Assembly: GCA_016291905.1 (NCBI GenBank)
Contig: JAEEZS010000009.1
Location: 186,001-250,000 of the forward strand
DNA length: 64,000 bases
From: Bacteroidaceae bacterium
GTDB lineage: Bacteria > Bacteroidota > Bacteroidia > Bacteroidales > Bacteroidaceae
Direction of reading: 5' to 3'
Made by a program: the position numbers and the translations under genes. The stretch's first letter is position 1. Each line of letters starts with the position of its first letter. Positions 9,445 through 17,848 of the stretch are shown in pieces. The notes beneath the pieces are model-generated. The model saw only the letters and a program-made list of their open reading frames with translations. It was not told the DNA's origin and made no database searches.

Positions 9445-9990
9445 ATGCCAAGACCAAGAAACAAACAGGACATGCTTCTGGCAGCCCAAGAAGGCTACGA
9501 CAAGCTCTTCGCTTTTATCAACGAAATGACGGACAAGGAAATGAACACCCCTTTCGACTTCTCCGACGACCCTCAGAAGAGTGAGGCACATTGGCAGCGC
9601 GACAAGAACCTTCGCGACGTACTCATCCATCTCTACGAATGGCAACGCCTGCTGCTGCGCTTTGTTGAGAAGAACTATACGTCGGCGGGCGGCATCGTAT
9701 TCCCGTTCCTGCCCGAACCCTACAATTGGAAGACTTACGGCGACATGAACCGTGTCCTCTGGCAGCAGCACCAACAGACGACACTCGACGAGGCCACATC
9801 CATGCTTGCCGACTCGCACCGAAAAGTCCTCGCCCTTGCCGAAAGCTTTTCCAACGAACAGCTTTTCACAAAGAAGTTCTATCGCTGGACAGGCACAAGC
9901 GACCTTGGCTCGTACTTCGTCAGCACACTATCGAGTCACTACGACTGGGCGCTGAAAAAGCTAAAAGCGCATAGAAAGAAGGTTATGTAA
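9445..9990 (+). CDS. ClbS/DfsB-like four-helix bundle protein
   Basis: 181 residues from the ATG at 9445; the upstream in-frame codons overlap the promoter. The N-terminus MPRPRNKQDML, the conserved EWQRLLL helix, the GF.PEPYNWKTY-like segment and the C-terminal SSHYDWALKKLK helix match the DUF1706/DfsB family, distant relatives of DinB bundles. Members include ClbS, the colibactin resistance hydrolase, but most have no known substrate. It is monocistronic under its own promoter and convergent with the rplT operon. A protective or stress role is only an inference from family members. Confidence 0.75.
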   Translation: MPRPRNKQDMLLAAQEGYDKLFAFINEMTDKEMNTPFDFSDDPQKSEAHWQRDKNLRDVLIHLYEWQRLLLRFVEKNYTSAGGIVFPFLPEPYNWKTYGDMNRVLWQQHQQTTLDEATSMLADSHRKVLALAESFSNEQLFTKKFYRWTGTSDLGSYFVSTLSSHYDWALKKLKAHRKKVM

Positions 9991-10025
9991 CCGATATAGG
10001 AAAAGATTTGCCTGCGCTGGGTTGT

Positions 10026-10130
10026 CAGCCCAGTGGAATAAATCCGTAGCCCAGTGGATTAAAAACACAGCCCAGTGGGTTAATTCTACAGCCCAGTGGA
10101 ATAAAATCACAGCCCAGTGGACTATTATAG
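10026..10130. repeat. 21 bp-period tandem array A
   Basis: Five units start at 10026, 10047, 10068, 10089 and 10110, exactly 21 bp apart. Each begins YAGCCCAGTGG and runs into RWTAA-type bases, followed by a 5 bp variable spacer. The array lies between the DfsB-like gene and the terminator of the rplT operon. Its core matches that of array B at 16523-16613 on the opposite strand. I know no named repeat family with this form. Confidence 0.9.
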
Positions 10131-10196
10131 CGTTATCCACCAACAATCTTTTTGCAGAACTTACCAGCTTATAACTAAAATGAACTCACGCTAAAC

Positions 10197-10236
10197 AAAA
10201 GAGCCATCCCCCTGAGATGTGGGAGATGTCTCTTTT
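10197..10236. terminator. Terminator between the DfsB-like gene and rplT
   Basis: AAAAGAG (10197-10203) pairs with CTCTTTT (10230-10236), with an inner CATCCCC/GGGAGATG helix holding one bulge. The A and T runs at both ends allow it to work on either strand; it follows rplT on the minus strand. Confidence 0.75.
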
Positions 10237-10270
10237 CAGTTGCGTGGGAAACGCGAGAGGATGTCTGCTC

Positions 10271-10618
10271 TTAAGCCTTGGCTTTCTCGACGATGGCCTT
10301 GAATGCTTCAGGGCTGTTCATGGCGAGGTCGGCAAGCACCTTGCGGTTGATTTCGATGCCGGCCTTGTGGAGCATACCCATCAGCTGGGAGTACGACAGA
10401 CCTTCCATGCGAGCGGCTGCGTTGATACGCTGGATCCACAGAGCGCGGAAGTTGCGCTTCTTATTCTTACGATCGCGGTAAGCGTAGGTAAGACCCTTCT
10501 CCCAAGTGTTCTTGGCAACGGTCCACACATTGCGGCGGGCGCCAAAGTAACCTCTGGTCAGACCTAAAATTTTCTTTCTCTTTGCTCTTGAAGCAACATG
10601 ATTTACTGATCTTGGCAT
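10271..10618 (-). CDS. rplT: Ribosomal protein bL20
   Basis: 115 residues, normal length. It starts with [19 protein letters not shown], a basic helix that threads into 23S rRNA, followed by GYFGARRN, the [21 protein letters not shown] core and the C-terminal globular part with KVLADLA. It is needed for early 50S assembly and in other bacteria represses its own operon. It is the last gene of thrS-infC-rpmI-rplT, the conserved order. Confidence 0.97.
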   Translation of the reverse strand: MPRSVNHVASRAKRKKILGLTRGYFGARRNVWTVAKNTWEKGLTYAYRDRKNKKRNFRALWIQRINAAARMEGLSYSQLMGMLHKAGIEINRKVLADLAMNSPEAFKAIVEKAKA

Positions 10619-10728
10619 AGTTTTGTAACTTTTTTTGAATGTCAGCGCCGGTTAAGGTCTTTTAGGCTGACAATTCGATGAATAACTGTTTGTTGGTAAA
10701 ATCTCTCGTTTTCGTTTACTGGTTAGGA

Positions 10729-10926
10729 CTACTTCATGGCCAGAAGTTCGCGCACCTGACTGCGGTTGGCCTTCTCAAGAATAGCAAACTTGTCGAGGTT
10801 ACGTTTACGCTTCTTTGTCTTCTTGGTCAGAATGTGGCTGTGGTAAGCGTGTTTACGCTTGATTTTACCCGTTCCGGTAAGAGCGAATCTTTTTTTAGAA
10901 CCGGAGTTCGTCTTGATTTTTGGCAT
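10729..10926 (-). CDS. rpmI: Ribosomal protein bL35
   Basis: 65 residues, highly basic: [33 protein letters not shown] followed by KTKKRKRNL and a short C-terminal helix, which is diagnostic for bL35 of the large subunit. It lies between infC (76 bp upstream) and rplT (110 bp downstream), as in most bacteria. Confidence 0.97.
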   Translation of the reverse strand: MPKIKTNSGSKKRFALTGTGKIKRKHAYHSHILTKKTKKRKRNLDKFAILEKANRSQVRELLAMK

Positions 10927-11002
10927 GTTTTTAATTGTTTAATTGGTTATTATTAATTGACACCAAACGCACTATACCAGAGGCGCAGGCGCCGTTTTCT
11001 TC

Positions 11003-11581
11003 TTATTTTTCCTCCTCGTCAGACTTGGGTTTTGGAGCAGGCGTGGGTTTCTTGCCTGCGCCCTTCTTGGGACTGATGAACATGGTCATACGCTTTCCTT
11101 CGAGCACGGGGGTCGAGGTGACGGTGCCATAGTCCTCCAGGTCGGCTGCAAAACGGGCAAGGAGCGTTTCGCCCTGTTCTTTATAAAGAATTGAACGTCC
11201 GCGGAAGAATACGTAGGCCTTCACCTTGTCTCCGTCGGAGAGGAAACCCTGAGCATGCTTGAGTTTGAAGTTGTAATCGTGGTCGTCGGTCTGGGGGCCG
11301 AAGCGGATTTCCTTCACGTCAATGCGTGCCTGCTTGGCTTTCTGTTCCTTGGCTTTCTTCTTCTGCTGGTAGAGGAACTTCGAGTAGTCGATGATGCGGC
11401 AAACCGGGGGAGTAGCCGTGGGACTGATTTCGACGAGATCCTCCTCGCGTCCCTCGGCAATACGAAGAGCTATGTCAAGAGGAACGACGCGCGACTCAAT
11501 GCCCTCGCCCACAATTCTCACTTCCCTCGAACGTATCTGCTCGTTGATACGATACTGGTCTTTTTGGTTGTCACCTTTCAT
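11003..11581 (-). CDS. infC: Translation initiation factor IF-3
   Basis: 192 residues. The N-domain includes [17 protein letters not shown], then a lysine-rich linker ([25 protein letters not shown]) and the C-domain with H.Y.FKLKHA and FFRGR. A 15-20 residue tail rich in Pro, Lys and Glu follows the fold. It binds the 30S subunit and checks the initiator codon. Translation starts at an ordinary ATG rather than the rare AUU used for autoregulation in enterobacteria. It has its own consensus promoter at 11660-11690. Confidence 0.96.
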   Translation of the reverse strand: MKGDNQKDQYRINEQIRSREVRIVGEGIESRVVPLDIALRIAEGREEDLVEISPTATPPVCRIIDYSKFLYQQKKKAKEQKAKQARIDVKEIRFGPQTDDHDYNFKLKHAQGFLSDGDKVKAYVFFRGRSILYKEQGETLLARFAADLEDYGTVTSTPVLEGKRMTMFISPKKGAGKKPTPAPKPKSDEEEK

Positions 11582-11659
11582 TCAGTTGTTTTCTTGTATT
11601 TGCTGTTTATGAATACTGTTTTTTCGACTACTTTGGGGTTCTATTTTCAAAAGCGGGCG

Positions 11660-11690
11660 CAAAGATAGTGCAAAATCACCGACCCGCAAA
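11660..11690 (-). promoter_or_regulatory. Bacteroidetes promoter of infC-rpmI-rplT
   Basis: On the minus strand TTTG (11687-11690), a 19 bp spacer and TATCTTTG (11660-11667). The predicted 5' leader before infC is about 75 bases. It lies in the 132 bp gap after thrS, so the ribosomal genes can be expressed apart from thrS. Confidence 0.85.
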
Positions 11691-11713
11691 CTTTTTTATC
11701 AGTTTTTTTCTTT

Positions 11714-13660
11714 TTACCACTTGCTTATCTGTTCGCTGACTTCGTCGGTAATGAGTTTTCCGAAGGCTTCGACAGTCATGTTGCCCATATCGCCGTTGCC
11801 GCCCTGACGACGGACGGATACGAGACCCTCGGCAGCTTCCTTCTCACCTACAATAAGCATGTAGGGAATATGCTTGACCTCGGTGTCACGAATCTTACGC
11901 CCGATCTTCTCGCTACGGTCGTCGATGATAGCCCGTACATCCATACGTTCCAATTCGGCCTGCACCTGCTCGGCATAAGGGATAAACTTGTCACTGATAG
12001 GCAGAATGGCCACCTGATCGGGAGTGAGCCAGAGGGGGAACTTACCGCCCGTGTGCTCGATGAGTACGGCGACAAACCGTTCCATGGAGCCGAAGGGGGC
12101 ACGGTGAATCATGACGGGACGATGACGCTCACCGTCGCTACCGACGTATTCAAGTTGGAAGCGCTCGGGCAGATTATAATCTACCTGAATGGTGCCGAGC
12201 TGCCAACGGCGTCCGAGGGCATCCTTAACCATGAAGTCAAGCTTTGGACCGTAGAAGGCAGCTTCGCCGTACTCCACCTTGGCCTTCATGCCCTTTTCGT
12301 TGCAGGCATCAATGATGTTCTGCTCGGCAGTCTGCCAGAGCTCATCACTCCCCACATACTTCTCATGATCGTTGGGGTCGCGGAGGGAGATCTGCGCCTC
12401 GAAGTTATCAAAGTTCAGCGCCTTGAAGATGATCTCGATAATGTCCATCACACGGCAAAACTCTTCCTTCACCTGGTCGGGACGGCAAAAGATGTGAGCG
12501 TCGTCTTGCGTGAACGAACGGACGCGTGTCAGCCCGTGCAGCTCACCGCTTTGCTCGTAGCGATAGACTGTGCCAAATTCTGCCAGACGTAAAGGAAGCT
12601 CCTTGTACGAACGAGGCTGGTTCTTAAATATCATGCAGTGGTGGGGGCAGTTCATGGGCTTCAGCAAATAGACCTCGCCTTCCTCAGGCGTGGTGATTGG
12701 CTGAAACGAATCTTTACCGTAGTGATCCCAGTGTCCACTGGTAACATAGAGGTTCTTACCTCCGATGTGTGGGGTGATAACCTGAAGGTAGCCAAAGCGT
12801 TTCTGAATGCGCGAAAGGGCATCCTGCAGACGCAGACGTAGAGCTGTACCCTTTGGAAGCCAAATGGGCAGTCCCTTACCCACCATGTCGGAGAACATAA
12901 AGAGCTCCATCTCCTTGCCAATCCTACGATGGTCACGCTTCTTAGCCTCTTCGAGCAACGTAAGGTAGTCGTCAAGCATCTTCTTTTTCGGGAAAGTGAT
13001 GCCGTAAATGCGAGTCATCATCTTACGATGCTCATCACCACGCCAGTAAGCACCAGCTACGCTGAGCAGCTTTATAGCCTTGATGGGGGCGGTAGTCATG
13101 AGGTGTGGTCCGCGGCAGAGGTCGGTGAAAGCACCCTGTGTGTATGTGGTGATGGTGCCGTCCTCGAGGTCACTAATGAGTTCGCACTTGTATGTCTCAC
13201 CACGCTCACCAAATGCCTTTAGGGCATCGGCTTTGCTGATTTCGCGACGCTGCAGCGGTTCGCCTTTACGAGCCAACTCCTCCATCTTCTTCTCGATGGC
13301 AGGGAGGTCGCTTTCCTTGATGGTAACGCCCTCGCCCGGGTCAACGTCATAGTAGAAACCGTTCTCAATAGCAGGGCCGATACCAAACTGGATGTTCGGA
13401 TAGAGCTCCTGCAAAGCTTCTGCCAACAGGTGAGCCGATGTATGCCAATACGAGTGCTTTGCCTCGTCATCCTCCCACTTGTGAAGTTTGATTGTTGCGT
13501 CGGTAGTTATGGGGCGATTGAGTTCGACAATTTCTCCGCTCACACTACATGCCAGCACTTCTTGTGCCAAACGCTGACTGAGGCTCTCGGCAATTTCCAA
13601 GCCGGTAATGCCCTCGCGATACTCCCTTACAGAGCCATCAGGAAACGTGATTTTAACCAT
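11714..13660 (-). CDS. thrS: Threonyl-tRNA synthetase
   Basis: 648 residues from the ATG at 13660 ([14 protein letters not shown]). Domain order is TGS (about 1-60), the editing domain with the [10 protein letters not shown] zinc motif (about 65-240), and the class II catalytic core with motif 2 [24 protein letters not shown] and motif 3 [15 protein letters not shown], then the anticodon domain. It charges tRNA-Thr and removes mischarged serine. A 90-codon upstream open frame crosses the promoter and is rejected as a start. It is followed by infC, the usual neighbour. Confidence 0.97.
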   Translation of the reverse strand: MVKITFPDGSVREYREGITGLEIAESLSQRLAQEVLACSVSGEIVELNRPITTDATIKLHKWEDDEAKHSYWHTSAHLLAEALQELYPNIQFGIGPAIENGFYYDVDPGEGVTIKESDLPAIEKKMEELARKGEPLQRREISKADALKAFGERGETYKCELISDLEDGTITTYTQGAFTDLCRGPHLMTTAPIKAIKLLSVAGAYWRGDEHRKMMTRIYGITFPKKKMLDDYLTLLEEAKKRDHRRIGKEMELFMFSDMVGKGLPIWLPKGTALRLRLQDALSRIQKRFGYLQVITPHIGGKNLYVTSGHWDHYGKDSFQPITTPEEGEVYLLKPMNCPHHCMIFKNQPRSYKELPLRLAEFGTVYRYEQSGELHGLTRVRSFTQDDAHIFCRPDQVKEEFCRVMDIIEIIFKALNFDNFEAQISLRDPNDHEKYVGSDELWQTAEQNIIDACNEKGMKAKVEYGEAAFYGPKLDFMVKDALGRRWQLGTIQVDYNLPERFQLEYVGSDGERHRPVMIHRAPFGSMERFVAVLIEHTGGKFPLWLTPDQVAILPISDKFIPYAEQVQAELERMDVRAIIDDRSEKIGRKIRDTEVKHIPYMLIVGEKEAAEGLVSVRRQGGNGDMGNMTVEAFGKLITDEVSEQISKW

Positions 13661-13690
13661 ATTCTTCCTTCGTTTTTGTAAAATTGGCTG

Positions 13691-13722
13691 CAAAGGTACT
13701 ACAAACCAATAGGAAAAGCAAG
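13691..13722 (-). promoter_or_regulatory. Promoter of thrS
   Basis: On the minus strand CTTG (near-consensus -33; 13719-13722), a 20 bp spacer and TACCTTTG (-7; 13691-13698). The start site would lie about 25 bases before the thrS ATG at 13660. Confidence 0.7.
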
Positions 13723-13859
13723 AAAAACTTTGTTTTTTTGTGCTTTCAGGGACAAAGGAATAGGAATTGCAAGGAAAAAACGGAATTTGACAGTAAAAGC
13801 GGCAATAATTGCGGAAAAAGATACGGGAAAAACAAAAAAGAAAATGATAGGGAAGGCGG

Positions 13860-15962
13860 TTATTCTCCAAAGCGTTTAATGAGATTGTAGGCACCATAAA
13901 GTCCCAGCTCACCCGCCTTACTAAGGTCACGCGTCCCCTCTTCGTCCTGCCCTAGGAAAAGGCGCGTGAGCCCCCGGTTATAATAAGCCTCAGCAAAAGA
14001 GGGATTCATGGCAATCACCTCGTTGTAGTCGGCTATGGCAGCCTGATAATCGTGCATCATTGCATAAATGTTAGCGCGGTTATACCACGCAAAAGGGAAG
14101 TCAGGCGCCAAGTCGATAACCTTCCCCAAATCAGCCAGACACAACTGATAAGCAGCATATTGGGGAGCCTCCGTTGTAGAGGCGTTACCACCTGGGCCTT
14201 CGAAGGATGCCTCGCCGTCAATTTGCGTCTGCTTGTAGCGCGCTACGGCACGGTTGAAATAGGCTATCCAGAGGCTACCGTCAGCAGCAATGGCGCTGGA
14301 GTAGTCTGCAATAGCGCTAATGAGGTCCTGTACAAGGTAGAAGTCGAGCCCACGCGCAAACCAATGCACGGCAGACTGGCGCTGGGCTTCCGCATCGTCA
14401 TCATCCGACGCGCTACCTGCTACCAGCTTCGTCTGCTCGTTGATGTCGGCAAAGTGGAACTCAATCTGTTGCTCGGTAAGAGCCGACTCAGTCGCGGTAA
14501 TCAACAAAGGACGAGGCAATCTTCCGCTACGGTTGAGGGCGTCCAAATCGTGATGATAGAGGATATTGCGCGTTAGCATGTTGTCGCGCTCATAGCAGGT
14601 GACAACGTAGAGAGGAAGGAGCTCCACATGGATATTACGGTTTTGCACCTTCCCACGATAGGACGAATCATACTCGTTCCCTTCCAATGCGATATCGTCA
14701 TCGGCAATGACAAGACGTTTGTATTTCTTCACGTTACGGTCGGATTTACGACGCACGTCGGTATCCTCTTCCTTCTCAGCATCGTCTTTTTCGTCGGCGT
14801 TGCCCTGACGGCTGTCTCCCCCACCCCACGAAGCAAGCTGCGACTTAAGTACAACCAGACGGTCCTCCTCTGCCAACCTGCGCTTCCCCAGTTTGTCGCG
14901 CACATCAGCACGGCATTCGTAGCCGTAGATAAAGTTCGGATAATCCTTCAACACCGCTGTAAAGTCTTCCTCAGCTCCTTCGTAATCACCTGTCTGCACA
15001 CGCAGCAAAGCTCGGTTGAATACGGCAATAGTGTTGTCAGGCTCACGACTGATAACAAAATCGAAATCCTCAATAGCACGATTATTGTCACCCACCTGAG
15101 CCCGCAGCAGGCCTCGGTTATAGTGCCCGAGGAAACTGTTGGCATCCATGTCGATGGCGATATCATAGTCGCTCATCGCACCACGTAGGTTCTGCTGGTG
15201 ATAGCGGGCAAGCGCACGATTGATGTAGTCGTTGGAGGCAGGCATGAGGTGGATGGCATACGTGAGGTCTTCCTCCGCCTCAGCATAGCGCTCCTGCTGC
15301 ATGTAAAGAATGGCACGCATGGAGTAAGCAGAAGCGTTATACTTGTCAACCTTCATACTCTCCTCGATATCTTTCAGCGCCGCTATAGTATCCTTGCGTT
15401 GGATGTTTACCTGTGCGCGGATAGTAAGGGCTGGTGTATATTTCGGCGCAATGTTGTGAAGCGTGTCAAGCACGCCAAGCGCCTCGTCGTAGCGCTCTGT
15501 ATGACCGTAACAAAGGGCCATGTTGTGCCAGACACCCTCGTTTTCAGGATCGAGATGAATTGCTTCACGATAATCCTCGATAGCCCCATCAAAATCGCCT
15601 TGACGCATTCGGCATAGCGCCCTCACCTGATAACTGTCTGCCACAAAGGGGTTTCTATCGATAGCCTGCGTACAGTCAGATTCAGCCCCACCAAAATCGT
15701 CGAGATAAAACTTCGCCAGCCCACGGAAGAAATAGGGCTCAAAGAGGTAAGGCTTAGCGTTAACGACCTGATTGAAATATTGAATGGAAAGAACATAGTC
15801 CTTGAAATAGAGCGCATTGCGCCCTACCATCATCATATGGTCGGTGTTGATTTGCGCTTTCAGCCCAGTACTGAAACCAAAGACTAAAACCACGACTCCA
15901 AAGAATGCCCTTAAAGCCGCCCGAAAAGAGCTGACAGAATGTTTTAGTCTTTGTTTCATCAA
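13860..15962 (-). CDS. Secreted tetratricopeptide-repeat protein
   Basis: 700 residues with an N-terminal signal segment ending near TGLKAQ, so probably periplasmic or outer-membrane associated. At least ten TPR motifs follow (for example [27 protein letters not shown] and [30 protein letters not shown]). A charged, poorly ordered insert with [18 protein letters not shown] lies around residues 390-430 between the two TPR blocks. TPR arrays bind partner proteins; no catalytic motif is seen. It sits between def and thrS, a position conserved in Bacteroidales, and starts 2 bp after the def stop. The precise role is unknown. Confidence 0.85.
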   Translation of the reverse strand: MMKQRLKHSVSSFRAALRAFFGVVVLVFGFSTGLKAQINTDHMMMVGRNALYFKDYVLSIQYFNQVVNAKPYLFEPYFFRGLAKFYLDDFGGAESDCTQAIDRNPFVADSYQVRALCRMRQGDFDGAIEDYREAIHLDPENEGVWHNMALCYGHTERYDEALGVLDTLHNIAPKYTPALTIRAQVNIQRKDTIAALKDIEESMKVDKYNASAYSMRAILYMQQERYAEAEEDLTYAIHLMPASNDYINRALARYHQQNLRGAMSDYDIAIDMDANSFLGHYNRGLLRAQVGDNNRAIEDFDFVISREPDNTIAVFNRALLRVQTGDYEGAEEDFTAVLKDYPNFIYGYECRADVRDKLGKRRLAEEDRLVVLKSQLASWGGGDSRQGNADEKDDAEKEEDTDVRRKSDRNVKKYKRLVIADDDIALEGNEYDSSYRGKVQNRNIHVELLPLYVVTCYERDNMLTRNILYHHDLDALNRSGRLPRPLLITATESALTEQQIEFHFADINEQTKLVAGSASDDDDAEAQRQSAVHWFARGLDFYLVQDLISAIADYSSAIAADGSLWIAYFNRAVARYKQTQIDGEASFEGPGGNASTTEAPQYAAYQLCLADLGKVIDLAPDFPFAWYNRANIYAMMHDYQAAIADYNEVIAMNPSFAEAYYNRGLTRLFLGQDEEGTRDLSKAGELGLYGAYNLIKRFGE

Positions 15963-15963
15963 C

Positions 15964-16524
15964 TCAATTCTTTCTCACCGTCTTCACCTTGTATTCACAA
16001 TGGGCTTTGCCGGCAAGCAGGGCGTTGAGCTTGCCCTTATTCATCTGCCGACGGAGAGGCGAAATACGGTCTATAAACATACGCCCCTCAAGATGGTCGA
16101 ACTCGTGTTGCATGACGCGTGCCAGATAGCCCTCGGCCCACTCTTCGTGCTCTACGAATTGCTCGTCCATGTAATGTACGTGCACCCGTGTGGGACGCGT
16201 CACCTTCTCGTGAATGCCGGGCAGGCTGAGGCAGCCCTCCTCAATGACGTCCTCCTCGCCTTCCGTTTCCAGAATGTGGGCATTGATAAACGTCTTGCGG
16301 AAATCAGCGAACTCAGGCATATCGTCAGCCAAAGGACGCAAGTCAATGATAACAACGCGGATGGGCAGACCAATCTGAGGCGCAGCCAATCCCACGCCGT
16401 CGGCCTGGACGAGTGTTTCCTTCATGTTCTCAATCAACTGGGGAAGGTCGGGGTAATCTGGGGTGATATCCTCAGCCACTTTGCGCAGCACCGGCTGCCC
16501 GTAAGTATAAATCGGTAAAATCAT
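15964..16524 (-). CDS. def: Peptide deformylase
   Basis: 186 residues with all three deformylase motifs: [19 protein letters not shown] (metal-binding Cys) and HEFDHLEG (two metal His and the catalytic Glu). It removes the formyl group from nascent N-terminal methionine. The start codon at 16524 lies at the edge of 21 bp-period array B, which fills the gap from ruvX. Confidence 0.97.
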   Translation of the reverse strand: MILPIYTYGQPVLRKVAEDITPDYPDLPQLIENMKETLVQADGVGLAAPQIGLPIRVVIIDLRPLADDMPEFADFRKTFINAHILETEGEEDVIEEGCLSLPGIHEKVTRPTRVHVHYMDEQFVEHEEWAEGYLARVMQHEFDHLEGRMFIDRISPLRRQMNKGKLNALLAGKAHCEYKVKTVRKN

Positions 16525-16613
16525 ATTCCTTAACTCTGTGAATTTATTCCTTAACTCTAATTTTTTATTCCAGTGCGCTGAGAAATTATTCCTAAGCGCT
16601 GTCGTTTTATTCC
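16523..16613. repeat. 21 bp-period tandem array B, filling the ruvX-def gap
   Basis: TTATTCC words start at 16544, 16565, 16586 and 16607, with a variant ATATTCC at 16523; spacing is exactly 21 bp. On the minus strand the units read YAGMGYWMWGGAATAA plus a 5 bp spacer, the same core as array A. The array begins inside the def start codon and ends at the base before the ruvX stop codon, so the whole intergenic gap is repeat. Confidence 0.9.
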
Positions 16614-17039
16614 TTATCTATTTCCGAAGCGTTTTGATTCCATATAACTCTGTAGAATAATGGTGGCGCTGATTTCGTCGACAAGTGCCTTGTTCTGACG
16701 GGCTTTTTTCTTGAGCCCTCCGTCTATCATAGCCCGATGTGCCAGCACAGAGGTAAAGCGCTCGTCGACATACTCAACAGGAATGTCTGGCAGAATCTTC
16801 CGCAAGCGATTCACGAAGGGCGTTATGCGGCGCATATTTTCCGAATCCTCCCCGCTGTTCTGCACGGGATGGCCTATAACGATTCGTTCCACCTCTTCCT
16901 TTTTTAAATACTCCACAATGAACGCCTCCAGACACGGCGTTTCCACCGTTGTCAGTCCGTTCGCAATCAGCTGCAGAGGGTCAGTCACAGCTAGACCCGT
17001 GCGCGCCTTCCCGTAGTCTATGGCAAGAATCCGCGCCAA
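16614..17039 (-). CDS. ruvX: RuvX/YqgF Holliday-junction-resolvase-like protein
   Basis: 141 residues with an RNase H-like fold. [17 protein letters not shown] holds the first catalytic Asp, [14 protein letters not shown] the middle block, [17 protein letters not shown] the Glu/Arg block, and [14 protein letters not shown] the last Asp. The family acts in processing the 5' end of pre-16S rRNA and possibly in recombination. It starts 5 bp after the small membrane protein stop and precedes def. Confidence 0.93.
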   Translation of the reverse strand: MARILAIDYGKARTGLAVTDPLQLIANGLTTVETPCLEAFIVEYLKKEEVERIVIGHPVQNSGEDSENMRRITPFVNRLRKILPDIPVEYVDERFTSVLAHRAMIDGGLKKKARQNKALVDEISATIILQSYMESKRFGNR

Positions 17040-17043
17040 GGCC

Positions 17044-17193
17044 TTATTTGTATTTCAGGCTCAGCCCGATGTAGATTCCAACAACTACAGCCAGCAGCAA
17101 TAGCCACACCCATATGGGGAAGCCACGCCAAGGTTTACGCTTTGGCTTATGCTGGAAGTCAATCTTCTTCTCGTCGTCTTTGTTTTCCATCAT
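17044..17193 (-). CDS. Small single-helix membrane protein
   Basis: About 49 residues if translation starts at one of the tandem ATGs at 17193/17190; a longer open frame reaches 17283 but its extra N-terminus is low-complexity and unlike a protein start. A charged N-terminus (ENKDDEKKIDF) and a basic stretch (KPKRKPWR) precede one transmembrane helix (FPIWVWLLLLAVVVGIYIGL) and a short KYK tail. It stops 5 bp before ruvX begins. I do not recognise a family. Confidence 0.65.
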   Translation of the reverse strand: MMENKDDEKKIDFQHKPKRKPWRGFPIWVWLLLLAVVVGIYIGLSLKYK

Positions 17194-17718
17194 TCTATTG
17201 AAATTCGTTAGTTTCAGAAATTCCGCGGTAAAATTACGGAATATTTTTTGAAAGTTACGGAAAACAGCCCATTTTTGCTCCAAATTTATTATTAATTAAT
17301 GATACCATGTGGAAATTCACCTCTTTTTACTCATATTACTGAGGCTCTCGGCAGCTTCCAGCACTACCGACTCCCTAACGCAAATACTCTTTTCTGCATT
17401 GGAAGTAAAACTATCAAAACGGTTATCCGCTAACGCGAGAAACACCCCTCTCGTCAGAGGTATTACATGCCCTTTTCTTGCATGGAGAGGACGTCTTTTA
17501 CGTAAAGATTTCTACTTCTTCAGATTGTCTAAAAAAGGGCTTTTTTCTGAGCCATCGAACGTAAAACAGAAAATCCTGATAGAGAGAGAAGTTTCCCAAA
17601 TTTCACAACAAAAAATCACCAAACGGGATAAAAGTTTCCGAAAAGCCTCTCCAAACGACACTCTCAATTGGGGTATTCGAAAAAAAGTTTCCAAAATGAA
17701 AAATTATTTCATTTTTAT
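17194..17718. other. Gene-free region upstream of nrdD
   Basis: About 525 bp without a convincing gene. A TAAATTTG element on the minus strand (17281-17288) could start the ruvX operon. Two neighbouring small hairpins lie at 17447-17460 (CCTCT/AGAGG) and 17466-17484 (CATGC/GCATG), and CCTCTC can pair instead with GAGAGG at 17485-17490. They lie upstream of the clear nrdD promoter, so they are more likely operator-like or part of an unseen short transcript. A 147-codon plus-strand open frame here lacks any protein-like pattern. Confidence 0.5.
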
Positions 17719-17749
17719 TTTGTCAGTTCCAGAAAAGATTCTACCTTTG
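17719..17749 (+). promoter_or_regulatory. Bacteroidetes promoter of nrdDG
   Basis: TTTG at 17719-17722, a 19 bp spacer, TACCTTTG at 17742-17749. The predicted leader before the nrdD start is about 95 bases. Confidence 0.85.
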
Positions 17750-17848
17750 TAGCCGTTTTGCCGCTGCACGATTCAGAAGAGCATCGGAGCACTACAAAAC
17801 CACCAGAAAAAGCATACATCAGAAAAAAAAACAAATAAACAAAAAACC

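Noticed and set aside
10026..10146. Minus-strand open frame through array A with HWAV repeats
   Set aside because: The 21 bp period is a multiple of three, so any open frame gives a 7-residue repeat. No start signal, and arrays B-D give unrelated peptides.
13661..13930. 90-codon N-terminal extension of thrS
   Set aside because: It crosses the promoter at 13691-13722; the TGS domain begins at the internal ATG ([10 protein letters not shown]).
17309..17752. 147-codon open frame upstream of nrdD
   Set aside because: Runs through the nrdD promoter, has no protein-like pattern and no start signal.
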